From: an uncultured Castellaniella sp.
Lineage (GTDB): Bacteria; Pseudomonadota; Gammaproteobacteria; Burkholderiales; Burkholderiaceae_B
Reading direction: 5' to 3'
Length of the DNA: 64,000 bases
NCBI RefSeq assembly: GCF_937988725.1
Contig: NZ_CALKHS010000008.1
Coordinates: 205,726-269,725 of the forward strand
The notes beneath the pieces were generated by a model. It saw nothing but the letters and a program-made list of their open reading frames with translations, ran no database searches and was not told where the DNA came from. Numbering within the stretch: position 1 is the stretch's first letter; each line of letters opens with the position of its first letter. The translations under genes were made by a program, and so were the position numbers. Positions 1 through 15,419 of this stretch are shown piece by piece.

Positions 1-7651
<7,651 letters not shown>

Positions 7652-7768
7652 GAGCACTCCGACTCGAGGGTTGCTTAGGCCGTTAACCACGGCCATGGTT
7701 TACGACTCCGGAAAACCCGGCTCTGGGCGACGCCGCGGGGGCATCGAACGCGGGTTTTCTGGAAACGC

Positions 7769-7801
7769 AAAAGCCCGGGAAGGCGTAATCGCTTCCCGGG
7801 C
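7769..7801 (-). terminator. Hairpin between rplL and rpoB (probable attenuator)
   Basis: Perfect 10-bp stem GCCCGGGAAG / CTTCCCGGGC (7773-7782 and 7792-7801), 9-nt loop. On the minus strand it is followed by CTTTTG. It sits after the rplL stop and before rpoB, where enterobacteria carry a partial terminator that sets the ratio of L7/L12 to polymerase subunits. The short T run suggests incomplete termination. The regulatory role is inferred. Confidence 0.75.
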
Positions 7802-7816
7802 GCAGCGGACAGGGTC

Positions 7817-8197
7817 TTACTTCAGTTCGACCTTGGCGCCGGCTTCTTCCAGCTTCTTCTTGGCGTCTTCGGCAGCCGCCTTGTCCAAGCCTTCCTTGAC
7901 GGGCTTCGGAGCGCCGTCAACCAGGTCCTTGGCTTCTTTCAGGCCCAGACCGGTGATTTCGCGAACAGCCTTGATGACGCTGACCTTGTTGGCGCCGACT
8001 TCGGCCAGGACGACCGTGAATTCGGTCTGCTCTTCAGCAGCGGCGGCAGCGCCGCCGGCGGCCGGGGCAGCAGCCACGGCGACAGCGGCCGCAGCGGCGG
8101 ACACGCCGAATTTGTCTTCCATTTCTTTGATCAGCTCGGACAGTTCGAGCACGCTCATGGCGGCGATCGCGTCCAGGATTTCAGCTTTAGTTGCCAT
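7817..8197 (-). CDS. rplL: 50S ribosomal protein L7/L12
   Basis: Stalk protein of the large ribosomal subunit; four copies bind L10 and recruit translation GTPases. It has 126 residues. The N-terminal dimerisation part (MATKAEILDAIAAMSVLELS) is followed by an Ala/Gly-rich hinge (about residues 35-55). The C-terminal factor-binding domain contains the conserved KVSVIKAVREITGLGLKEAK block. It lies directly downstream of rplJ in the same operon and is followed by the attenuator hairpin before rpoB. Length and sequence are fully typical. Confidence 0.98.
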   Translation of the reverse strand: MATKAEILDAIAAMSVLELSELIKEMEDKFGVSAAAAAVAVAAAPAAGGAAAAAEEQTEFTVVLAEVGANKVSVIKAVREITGLGLKEAKDLVDGAPKPVKEGLDKAAAEDAKKKLEEAGAKVELK

Positions 8198-8270
8198 TTT
8201 TAGAACTCCAGATAATTAAATAAGCCAGGTTTGGTTGTCGCTGGTAACAGCGAAGCCCCACGCAGTCTGC

Positions 8271-8795
8271 TTACGCAGCCTGCTTTTGGTCGCGGATGGC
8301 CGCCAGGCCGCGCACGAACTTCGTGGGCACTTCGTTGAGCGTACGCACAAACTGAGCGATGGGCGCCTGCATGGTGCCCAGCAGCTTCGACAGCAATTCC
8401 TCGCGCGACGGCATCGTGGCCAAGGCCTTGACGCCATCCTGGTTCAACAGGCTGTTGGGCAAGGCCCCGCCGGTGATGACCAGTTTGTCGTTGGTTTTCG
8501 CGAAATCGGACAGGACCTTGGCGGCCGCGACCGGGTCAGTGCTGATCCCGTAGATCAGCGGACCGGTCAGCTGTGCCGACAACCCGTCGAACGGGGTGCC
8601 GGACAGCGCGCGACGCACCAGCGTGTTTTTCAACACGCGCAGGTACACGCCCGATTCACGCGCAGTTTTGCGCAATACGGTTACGGAGGCGACGTCCAGA
8701 CCACGGTACTCGGCGACGATGATCGACTGGGCGCGGCTGACTTCAGCAGCGACTTCCTCGATGACCACAGCCTTTTCTTGGCGATTGAGACTCAT
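8271..8795 (-). CDS. rplJ: 50S ribosomal protein L10
   Basis: Stalk-base protein that binds 23S rRNA and carries L7/L12 dimers on its C-terminal helix. It has 174 residues and begins MSLNRQEKAVVIEEVAAEVS. The central block (AEYRGLDVASVTVLRKTARE, then VYLRVLKNTLVRRAL) is typical. It is co-transcribed with rplL. A non-coding stretch of 228 nt separates it from rplA, the usual position of the autoregulatory L10 leader. An AAGGAG SD sequence lies about 6 nt before the ATG. Confidence 0.98.
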   Translation of the reverse strand: MSLNRQEKAVVIEEVAAEVSRAQSIIVAEYRGLDVASVTVLRKTARESGVYLRVLKNTLVRRALSGTPFDGLSAQLTGPLIYGISTDPVAAAKVLSDFAKTNDKLVITGGALPNSLLNQDGVKALATMPSREELLSKLLGTMQAPIAQFVRTLNEVPTKFVRGLAAIRDQKQAA

Positions 8796-9023
8796 GGTTG
8801 AACACTCCTTCTAACGATGCCGGAGAAACCCCCGACATCAACCGAATGCGGCGCACCTGGTCGAGTTCATGAATGAATTCTTCCTGGGCGCCGTCTACGC
8901 TGGATCCGGTCGACTACCCGGGATTAAGCCCTTGATCCGATGATGTCTGGATCGAAGGCTCCAGCGGTCTTTGACAGCAGCGCCCGATCAAGCGACCGGG
9001 CGCAGCCCAAAGTTCTGTGTGTC
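8796..9023 (-). promoter_or_regulatory. rplJ leader region (candidate L10-L12 autoregulatory mRNA site)
   Basis: A 228-nt gene-free stretch between the rplA stop and the rplJ start, unusually long for this tightly packed operon. In many bacteria the L10(L12)4 complex binds the mRNA leader here and represses translation of rplJ-rplL. The assignment rests on position and length. I did not fold the RNA, and no decisive motif was identified by eye. A further promoter here cannot be excluded. Confidence 0.45.
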
Positions 9024-9719
9024 TTAGGCGGCCAGCGAGGCCACTTCGACACGCGCCCCGCCACCCATGGTGGAGGACACGGCAACCTTGCGCAGATAGA
9101 TGCCCTTGGCCGCCGTGGGGCGGGCCTTGTTCAGGGCATCGATCAGAGCGCCGAGATTGCTTTGCAGCTTTTCAACGTCAAAGGACGCGCGGCCGATCGT
9201 GGCATGAATGATGCCGGCCTTGTCGGTGCGGTACTGCACCTGACCAGCCTTGGCATTCTTCACGGCGGTGGCGACGTCGGGCGTGACGGTGCCGACCTTG
9301 GGGTTCGGCATCAGGCCGCGGGGACCCAGCACCTGACCCAGGGCGCCGACGACGCGCATGGTGTCGGGCGAGGCGATGACGACGTCAAAGTCGATGTTGC
9401 CGGCCTTGATGCTGGCAGCCAGGTCGTCCAGGCCGACGATGTCGGCGCCGGCGGCCTTGGCGGCTTCGGCCTTCTCGCCCTGGGCGAACACGGCGACGCG
9501 AACGGACTTGCCCGTGCCGGCGGGCAGCACGACGGAACCGCGGACCAGTTGGTCGGATTTCTTCGGGTCGATGCCCAGCTGGACAGCCACGTCGATGGAT
9601 TCATCGAACTTGGCGGTGGCGGTTTCCTTGACCAGGGTCAGGGCTTCGGCCACGGGGTACAGCTTGGTGCGGTCGATCTTGGCAGCGATGGCTGCGGCGC
9701 GTTTGCTGAGCTTTGCCAT
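9024..9719 (-). CDS. rplA: 50S ribosomal protein L1
   Basis: L1-stalk protein of the large ribosomal subunit. It also represses its own operon by binding mRNA in other bacteria. It has 231 residues, starting MAKLSKRAAAIAAKIDRTKL. The signature VGTVTPDVATAVKNAKAGQV and the segment GPRGLMPNPK are present. The start follows the rplK stop with a two-base gap, so the two genes are translated together, as in the classic L11 operon. No oddities seen. Confidence 0.98.
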   Translation of the reverse strand: MAKLSKRAAAIAAKIDRTKLYPVAEALTLVKETATAKFDESIDVAVQLGIDPKKSDQLVRGSVVLPAGTGKSVRVAVFAQGEKAEAAKAAGADIVGLDDLAASIKAGNIDFDVVIASPDTMRVVGALGQVLGPRGLMPNPKVGTVTPDVATAVKNAKAGQVQYRTDKAGIIHATIGRASFDVEKLQSNLGALIDALNKARPTAAKGIYLRKVAVSSTMGGGARVEVASLAA

Positions 9720-9721
9720 GA

Positions 9722-10156
9722 TTACACCACCCCTTCCACGTCGATGCCCATGCTGCGGGCGCTACCGGCAATGGTCCGCACGGCGGCGTCCAGGTCGGCT
9801 GCCGTCAGATCCGGTTCCTTGGTCTTGGCGATCTCTTCCGCCTGGGCGCGGGTCAGCTTGCCGACCTTTTCGGAGTTCGGGCGAGCCGAAGCCTTCTGAA
9901 TGCCGGCGGCCTTCTTGATCAGAATCGTGGCCGGCGGAGTCTTCATGATGAACGTGAAGCTCTTGTCGGCGAACGCGGTGATCACCACGGGGATCGGCAG
10001 ACCGGGTTCCATGCCCTGGGTCTTGGCGTTGAACGCCTTGCAGAATTCCATGATGTTCAGGCCGCGCTGACCCAGCGCCGGACCGATCGGGGGAGAGGGA
10101 TTGGCTTTACCAGCTGGCACTTGCAGCTTGATGAAGCCGACGATTTTCTTCGCCAT
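9722..10156 (-). CDS. rplK: 50S ribosomal protein L11
   Basis: GTPase-centre protein that binds 23S rRNA and is needed for the RelA stringent response. It has 144 residues, the standard length. The N-terminus is MAKKIVGFIKLQVPAGKANP, with the SPPIGPALGQRGLNIMEFCK block. The C-terminal rRNA-binding domain ends GSARSMGIDVEGVV. An AGGAG SD sequence precedes the ATG. The gene lies between nusG and rplA; the nusG-rplK gap holds a GC-rich hairpin at 10220-10241. Confidence 0.98.
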   Translation of the reverse strand: MAKKIVGFIKLQVPAGKANPSPPIGPALGQRGLNIMEFCKAFNAKTQGMEPGLPIPVVITAFADKSFTFIMKTPPATILIKKAAGIQKASARPNSEKVGKLTRAQAEEIAKTKEPDLTAADLDAAVRTIAGSARSMGIDVEGVV

Positions 10157-10219
10157 GCGATGCTCCTGTCGGGTACTTGCGCCTGCCTTCGAAAAGACGG
10201 GCTCCCCGAGTTAATGAAA

Positions 10220-10241
10220 GCCCCCACGCTGCGCCTGGGGG
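10220..10241 (-). repeat. GC-rich hairpin between nusG and rplK sharing its core with the right-end repeat
   Basis: On the minus strand the segment reads CCCCCAGGCGCAG followed by CGTGGGGGC, giving a CCCCCA/TGGGGG stem. It is followed by TTTCATTAA, so it could act as a weak terminator or mRNA-processing hairpin. Its central 18 bases (CAGGCGCAGCGTGGGGGC) also occur in the first direct repeat at the right end of the window, and 17 of them in the second copy, which is cut off by the edge. This suggests a family of extragenic palindromes. The function is inferred. Confidence 0.5.
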
Positions 10242-10248
10242 TAAGAAA

Positions 10249-10782
10249 TCAGACCTTTTCGACCTGACTGAAATCCAGCTCGACCGGCGTGGCGCGACCG
10301 AAGATCGTGACCGACACGCGGACCTTGCTTTTTTCGTAGTTGACTTCTTCGACACTGCCGTTGAAGTCGGCAAACGGGCCTTCCTTGACGCGGACGGTTT
10401 CGCCCACCTCGAAGAGAACCTTGGGACGCGGCTTTTCCACGCCCTCTTCCATTTGCGACAAAATCTTCTCGACCTCGCGTTCGGAGATCGGCGCCGGGCG
10501 ATTGCCCGAGCCGCCCAGGAACCCGGTGACACGATTGGTGCTCTTGACCAGGTGCCAGGTTTCGTCGGTCAGATCCATTTCGACCAGCACGTAGCCCGGG
10601 AAGATCCGACGTTCGGTGATGGACTTGCGGCCATCCTTGATTTCGACGACTTCTTCCGAAGGAACCAGGATACGGCCAAAGGCATCCTGCAGCCCGGCGC
10701 GATCAATGCGTTCAACCAGGGCCTTATGGACGCTTTTTTCCATGCCAGAATAGACATGGACGACATACCAGCGTTTGCTCAT
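10249..10782 (-). CDS. nusG: Transcription termination/antitermination protein NusG
   Basis: Elongation factor that binds RNA polymerase through its N-terminal NGN domain and Rho or ribosomal S10 through its C-terminal KOW domain. It has 177 residues. The N-terminus is MSKRWYVVHVYSGMEKSVHK. The KOW motif region (FEVGETVRVKEGPFADFNGS) begins near residue 125, and the protein ends SQVEKV. It follows secE directly, as in most bacteria, and is co-transcribed with the L11 operon. Confidence 0.98.
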   Translation of the reverse strand: MSKRWYVVHVYSGMEKSVHKALVERIDRAGLQDAFGRILVPSEEVVEIKDGRKSITERRIFPGYVLVEMDLTDETWHLVKSTNRVTGFLGGSGNRPAPISEREVEKILSQMEEGVEKPRPKVLFEVGETVRVKEGPFADFNGSVEEVNYEKSKVRVSVTIFGRATPVELDFSQVEKV

Positions 10783-10796
10783 GCGGAAATTTTTCC

Positions 10797-11177
10797 TTAG
10801 TTCCAGCCCAGCAGCAGACCATAGATGATCCAGCCCAGGAGCTTGTCAGCCACCCACAGCAGGACCCCCATGGCAACCACAAAGGCGAACACAATCGCTG
10901 TCATGCGCGTGGTTTCCTGGCGCGAAGGCCAGACGACACGGCGGGTTTCGTTGTAGGACTCGCGGCCGAAGGCCAGGGTGCGACGTCCGGTATCGCTGAA
11001 CACGACGATCACGGCGGCCACGACCAGGCCCGCGATGAAAGCGCCGATGCGCACGTAAGTCGGCTGATCGACCAGAACCGAATACGCCACGATTCCCGCC
11101 GCAATGACAAGCACAGCCAGACCGAGCTTGATCCGATCGGCGGTTCGATTGACTGTTTCTACGTTCTGTTGCGACAT
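10797..11177 (-). CDS. secE: Preprotein translocase subunit SecE
   Basis: Small essential subunit of the SecYEG channel. It has 126 residues with three predicted membrane segments (about 17-36, 42-60 and 92-115), the long form found in many proteobacteria. The conserved cytoplasmic amphipathic segment before the last helix reads SYNETRRVVWPSRQETTRMT. It lies between tRNA-Trp and nusG; 40 bp separates it from the tRNA, so a shared transcript is likely. Confidence 0.96.
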   Translation of the reverse strand: MSQQNVETVNRTADRIKLGLAVLVIAAGIVAYSVLVDQPTYVRIGAFIAGLVVAAVIVVFSDTGRRTLAFGRESYNETRRVVWPSRQETTRMTAIVFAFVVAMGVLLWVADKLLGWIIYGLLLGWN

Positions 11178-11217
11178 AATCGGGCGGTTGACACCGCAAT
11201 GGCGGCGAAGTGATCGG

Positions 11218-11293
11218 TGGCAGGGGCAGAAGGAATCGAACCCTCAACCTTCGGTTTTGGAGACCGACGCTCTGCCAATTGAGCTATACCCCT
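11218..11293 (-). tRNA. tRNA-Trp (anticodon CCA)
   Basis: A full cloverleaf can be read on the minus strand. The acceptor stem AGGGGTA pairs with TGCCCCT. The D arm, an anticodon loop CTCCAAA (anticodon CCA), GGTTCGATTCC in the T arm, discriminator G and an encoded CCA end (11218-11220) are all present. It sits between tuf and secE, the usual Burkholderiales position. Confidence 0.97.
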
Positions 11294-11300
11294 AGACCTA

Positions 11301-11335
11301 AAAACGATGGTGCGTTGCCGCACCGTCGTTTTTTA
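11301..11335 (-). terminator. Rho-independent terminator after tuf
   Basis: A 14-bp stem with one mismatch (11301-11314 against 11319-11332) and a 4-nt loop lies between the tuf stop and tRNA-Trp. A-rich and T-rich flanks on both sides make it potentially bidirectional. Read-through would supply the tRNA-Trp/secE transcript unless a separate promoter exists. Confidence 0.8.
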
Positions 11336-11374
11336 AAACGTGGCGGGCGGCCAGCCCACCATTGTACATCAGTT

Positions 11375-12565
<1,191 letters not shown>

Positions 12566-12607
12566 GGCTGACTCCTGATATGGAATGAGAGCTGGTCTAA
12601 AAATCTG

Positions 12608-12682
<75 letters not shown>

Positions 12683-12716
12683 GGTATTCGAATTGATACC
12701 GTCAGCAAATACCCGC

Positions 12717-12790
12717 TGGAGCGGGTGAAGGGAATCGAACCCTCGTCGTAAGCTTGGAAGGCTTCTGCTCTACCATTGAGCTACACCCGC
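12717..12790 (-). tRNA. tRNA-Gly (anticodon TCC)
   Basis: Minus-strand cloverleaf: acceptor GCGGGTG with CACCCGC, anticodon loop CCTTCCAAG (anticodon TCC), GGGTTCGATTCCC in the T arm, discriminator T and encoded CCA. It is the middle gene of the Tyr-Gly-Thr array. Confidence 0.97.
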
Positions 12791-12843
12791 GATTCGGTTT
12801 CCCTGCTGACTTTGTCTTCTGTTTTGGCAGAAAACAGGCCGCT

Positions 12844-12930
12844 TGGTGGTGGGGGTTGGATTCGAACCAACGTAGGCGCAAGGCCAACAGATTTACAGTC
12901 TGCCCCCTTTAACCACTCGGGCACCCCACC
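12844..12930 (-). tRNA. tRNA-Tyr (anticodon GTA)
   Basis: Long (class II) tRNA of 87 nt with a variable arm. The acceptor GGTGGGG pairs with CCCCACC, the anticodon loop is CTGTAAA (anticodon GTA) and CCA is encoded. It is the first gene after a strong promoter that overlaps the 3' end of parB. Confidence 0.97.
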
Positions 12931-12944
12931 GAAGCGAATCACGG

Positions 12945-12973
12945 ATTATGAAGATATTCCGAAAGCTTGTCAA
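12945..12973 (-). promoter_or_regulatory. Strong sigma-70 promoter of the tRNA-tuf transcript
   Basis: On the minus strand a perfect -35 box TTGACA (12968-12973) is followed after exactly 17 nt by CATAAT (12945-12950). Transcription would start near 12938, just ahead of tRNA-Tyr at 12930. The -35 box lies within the last codon and stop of parB. Confidence 0.85.
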
Positions 12974-13911
12974 GCGCCCTGGTCTTGCGCGGCCAGGACC
13001 CGGCCCAGCCCCTGGCGCTCCAGCAGAGCATCCAGATGCGTCCAGTCCGAAAAGTCGATCACCAGCTGGCCGCCCTTCCGGGCGCCGGTCTTGATCCGCA
13101 CGCGCGTCGCAAGGTGATCCGACAGGGCTTTTTCCAGCCGGCCCAGATCGCCCGCGCCGGTTTTGGGATCGGCCCGAGCCACCCGCCCCGACGGCGTCAT
13201 GACCGCCTGGTCTTCCTCGCGCAGGGCGCGGGCGACGCGTTTTTCGGTTTCACGCACCGACAGGCGGCGGGCGACGACCTCGTGGGCCAGCAGGATCTGG
13301 CGGGCGGCGTCGGTCGCGAGCAAGGCGCGGGCGTGCCCCATGTCGATGTCCCCTGCCAGCAGCATGGTCTGCACCGGTTCCGCCAGATTCAACAGTCGCA
13401 GCAGGTTGCTGGTCGCCGACCGGGAACGGCCGATCGCAGTGGCGGCCTGTTCGTGCGTCAGGCCGAATTCGTCCAGCAGGCGACGCACGCCATGGGCCTC
13501 TTCCAGGGGATTGAGGTCTTCGCGCTGAATGTTCTCGATCAGGGCCATCGCGGCGGCGTTCTCGTCGGCCACCTGGCGCACCAGCACGGGCACTTCGGTC
13601 AGGCCGGCGATCTGGGCCGCGCGGAACCGGCGTTCGCCGGCGATGATCTCGTACTGGCCGGCGCCCGAATCCAGCGGCCGCACCAGGATCGGCTGCATGA
13701 TGCCTTGGGCGCGGATCGAATCGGCCAGGTCGTTGAGCGCGCCTTCGTCCATCCGGGTGCGCGGCTGATAGCGGCCGGCCTGCAGGACGGCCACCGGCAA
13801 TTGATGAGGCGCATCGGATGCGGGGGCGCTGCCCACCGCGTCCAGCGCGCCGCGATCCGCCCCCAGCAGGGCGTCCAGGCCGCGGCCCAGTCCTTTTTTT
13901 CGAGTTGCCAT
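12970..13911 (-). CDS. parB: Chromosome-partitioning protein ParB
   Basis: CTP-dependent DNA clamp that loads at parS and organises the origin region for segregation. It has 313 residues. The N-terminus (MATKKGLGRGLDALL-type; here MATRKKGLGRGLDALLGADR) stimulates ParA ATPase activity. The CTP-binding/clamp motif GERRFRAAQIAGL is present. The helix-turn-helix segment (GLTHEQAATAIGRSRSATSN) follows. The C-terminal dimerisation part contains VRIKTGARKGGQLVIDF. It follows parA with a 31-bp gap. Its likely targets are the four parS sites at 17391-17550. Confidence 0.97.
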   Translation of the reverse strand: MATRKKGLGRGLDALLGADRGALDAVGSAPASDAPHQLPVAVLQAGRYQPRTRMDEGALNDLADSIRAQGIMQPILVRPLDSGAGQYEIIAGERRFRAAQIAGLTEVPVLVRQVADENAAAMALIENIQREDLNPLEEAHGVRRLLDEFGLTHEQAATAIGRSRSATSNLLRLLNLAEPVQTMLLAGDIDMGHARALLATDAARQILLAHEVVARRLSVRETEKRVARALREEDQAVMTPSGRVARADPKTGAGDLGRLEKALSDHLATRVRIKTGARKGGQLVIDFSDWTHLDALLERQGLGRVLAAQDQGA

Positions 13912-13942
13912 CGGATAAGTCCTTGTCAGTGTGGGGGCCGGT

Positions 13943-14755
13943 TCAGGCGGCGCGGCGGCGGATCCGTCCGCCCACGCGGCGGATCAGTTCTTCGCCGAAG
14001 GCGAGATAAGCCTTGGCCCCGCGTGAGGATTTGTCGTAGATCACCCCCGGCATGCCGTGACTGGGGGCTTCGGCCAGGCGGACATTGCGCGGAACGACGG
14101 ATCTGAAGACCTTGTCCCCGAAGTGCGATTCCAGCTGTTCCGAAACCTGCTGCTGCAGGGTGACCCGGGTGTCGAACATGACGCGCAGCAGCCCGATCAG
14201 TTCCAGCCCGGGGTTCAGGTTGCGATAGACGCGTTTGATGGTGTTGACCAGGTCGGACAGCCCTTCCAGGGCGAAATATTCGCACTGCATGGGAATGATC
14301 ACGCCATGGGCGCCCGACAGGCCGTTGAGCGTCAGCAGGGACAGCGTCGGCGGGCAGTCGATCAGGATGAAATCGTAGTCGGGGGCGATCTGGTCCAGCG
14401 CTTTCTTCAACTGGGTTTCACGGTTTTCCATGCCGACCAGATCGATTTCCGCCCCGGACAGTTCCCGGTTGGACGGCAGCACGTCGTAGTTGCCGGATTC
14501 CGAACGGATCCGCGCATCCGCCACCCGGGCTTCGCCGATCAGCACCTGGTACAGATTGACGGCGGCGCCGTTCTTGTCGATGCCGCTGCCCATGGTGGCG
14601 TTGCCCTGCGGATCCAGGTCCACCAGCAGGACACGCTGCCCATGCAGCGCCAGGGCGGCGGCCAGATTGATGGCCGTGGTGGTCTTGCCCACCCCGCCCT
14701 TCTGGTTGGCGATGCAGAACACACGGGCTTCGGGTTTCGGGCTATCGGCTGTCAT
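13943..14755 (-). CDS. parA: Chromosome-partitioning ATPase ParA (Soj family)
   Basis: Walker-type ATPase that forms gradients on the nucleoid and pulls ParB-parS complexes apart. It has 270 residues. The deviant Walker A motif KGGVGKTT is at residues 19-26, Walker A' is LLVDLDPQGNAT and Walker B is FILIDCPPTL. It ends in a basic RRVGGRIRRRAA tail. Its start overlaps the rsmG stop by 14 nt, so it is translated within the mnmG-rsmG-parA-parB operon. Confidence 0.97.
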   Translation of the reverse strand: MTADSPKPEARVFCIANQKGGVGKTTTAINLAAALALHGQRVLLVDLDPQGNATMGSGIDKNGAAVNLYQVLIGEARVADARIRSESGNYDVLPSNRELSGAEIDLVGMENRETQLKKALDQIAPDYDFILIDCPPTLSLLTLNGLSGAHGVIIPMQCEYFALEGLSDLVNTIKRVYRNLNPGLELIGLLRVMFDTRVTLQQQVSEQLESHFGDKVFRSVVPRNVRLAEAPSHGMPGVIYDKSSRGAKAYLAFGEELIRRVGGRIRRRAA

Positions 14756-15419
14756 GGGGTTCCTTCAATCCGAGTTCCAACAGGCAACGCTGCGCATCCA
14801 TGTCCGGAACACGCAGCACCGTCCGAGACTTCACTGTCCAGTCGGTCGCTGATTCCAGCGCCTGACATTCGTCATGCGGATACTGGCCCTTCATGGCCAG
14901 CATCACGCCATCGGACGATCGATGATGTCCGGCGACCCGGACGAAATCGCTGAGCGAGGCGAATGCGCGGGAAATCACCACGTCCGCACGCAGGCTGTCC
15001 AGGGCCTCGATCCGGCCATGGACAGCCTGAACGTTCTTCAGTCCCAGCACCCCGGCCGCCTGGCGGACGAAGGCCGTCTTCTTGCCCACGGCGTCCACGC
15101 AGAAGATGGTCCAGTCCGGCTGGCAAATCCCCAGAATGATACCCGGTAAACCCGCGCCGGACCCCATGTCCGCGATCCGGGTGTCCCGCCCGGCCCGGAT
15201 GCCACGCACCGCCGGCACGACGGCCAAGCTATCGAAGACGTGCTGCACCAGCATGTCGGCGGGATCGCGCACGGCCGTCAGGTTGTAGGCCCTGTTCCAG
15301 TGATGCAATTGCTGCAGATAGGCCAGCAGCTGATCCGCCCGGCCCAGGTCCTGCGCCATTCCCAGCGACTGCAGGGCGGCGTCCAGCGGCTCGCGGAACG
15401 GCGAAAGATCCTGGCTCAT
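14742..15419 (-). CDS. rsmG: 16S rRNA (guanine-527-N7)-methyltransferase RsmG
   Basis: S-adenosylmethionine-dependent enzyme that methylates G527 of 16S rRNA. It has 225 residues from the start MSQDLSPFREPLDAALQSLG; the frame is open much further upstream but that part overlaps mnmG. Motifs: HHWNRAYNLTAVRDP near residue 45, the SAM-binding loop DMGSGAGLPGI and the VISRAFASLSDF segment. Its ATG overlaps the mnmG stop as ATGA. The mnmG-rsmG (gidA-gidB) pair is a standard origin-proximal arrangement. Confidence 0.97.
   Translation of the reverse strand: MSQDLSPFREPLDAALQSLGMAQDLGRADQLLAYLQQLHHWNRAYNLTAVRDPADMLVQHVFDSLAVVPAVRGIRAGRDTRIADMGSGAGLPGIILGICQPDWTIFCVDAVGKKTAFVRQAAGVLGLKNVQAVHGRIEALDSLRADVVISRAFASLSDFVRVAGHHRSSDGVMLAMKGQYPHDECQALESATDWTVKSRTVLRVPDMDAQRCLLELGLKEPHDSR

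Noticed and set aside
7652..7696. 15-residue N-terminal extension of RpoB
   Set aside because: It has an SD sequence but no counterpart in the family; the 7651 start was preferred, with the alternative recorded.
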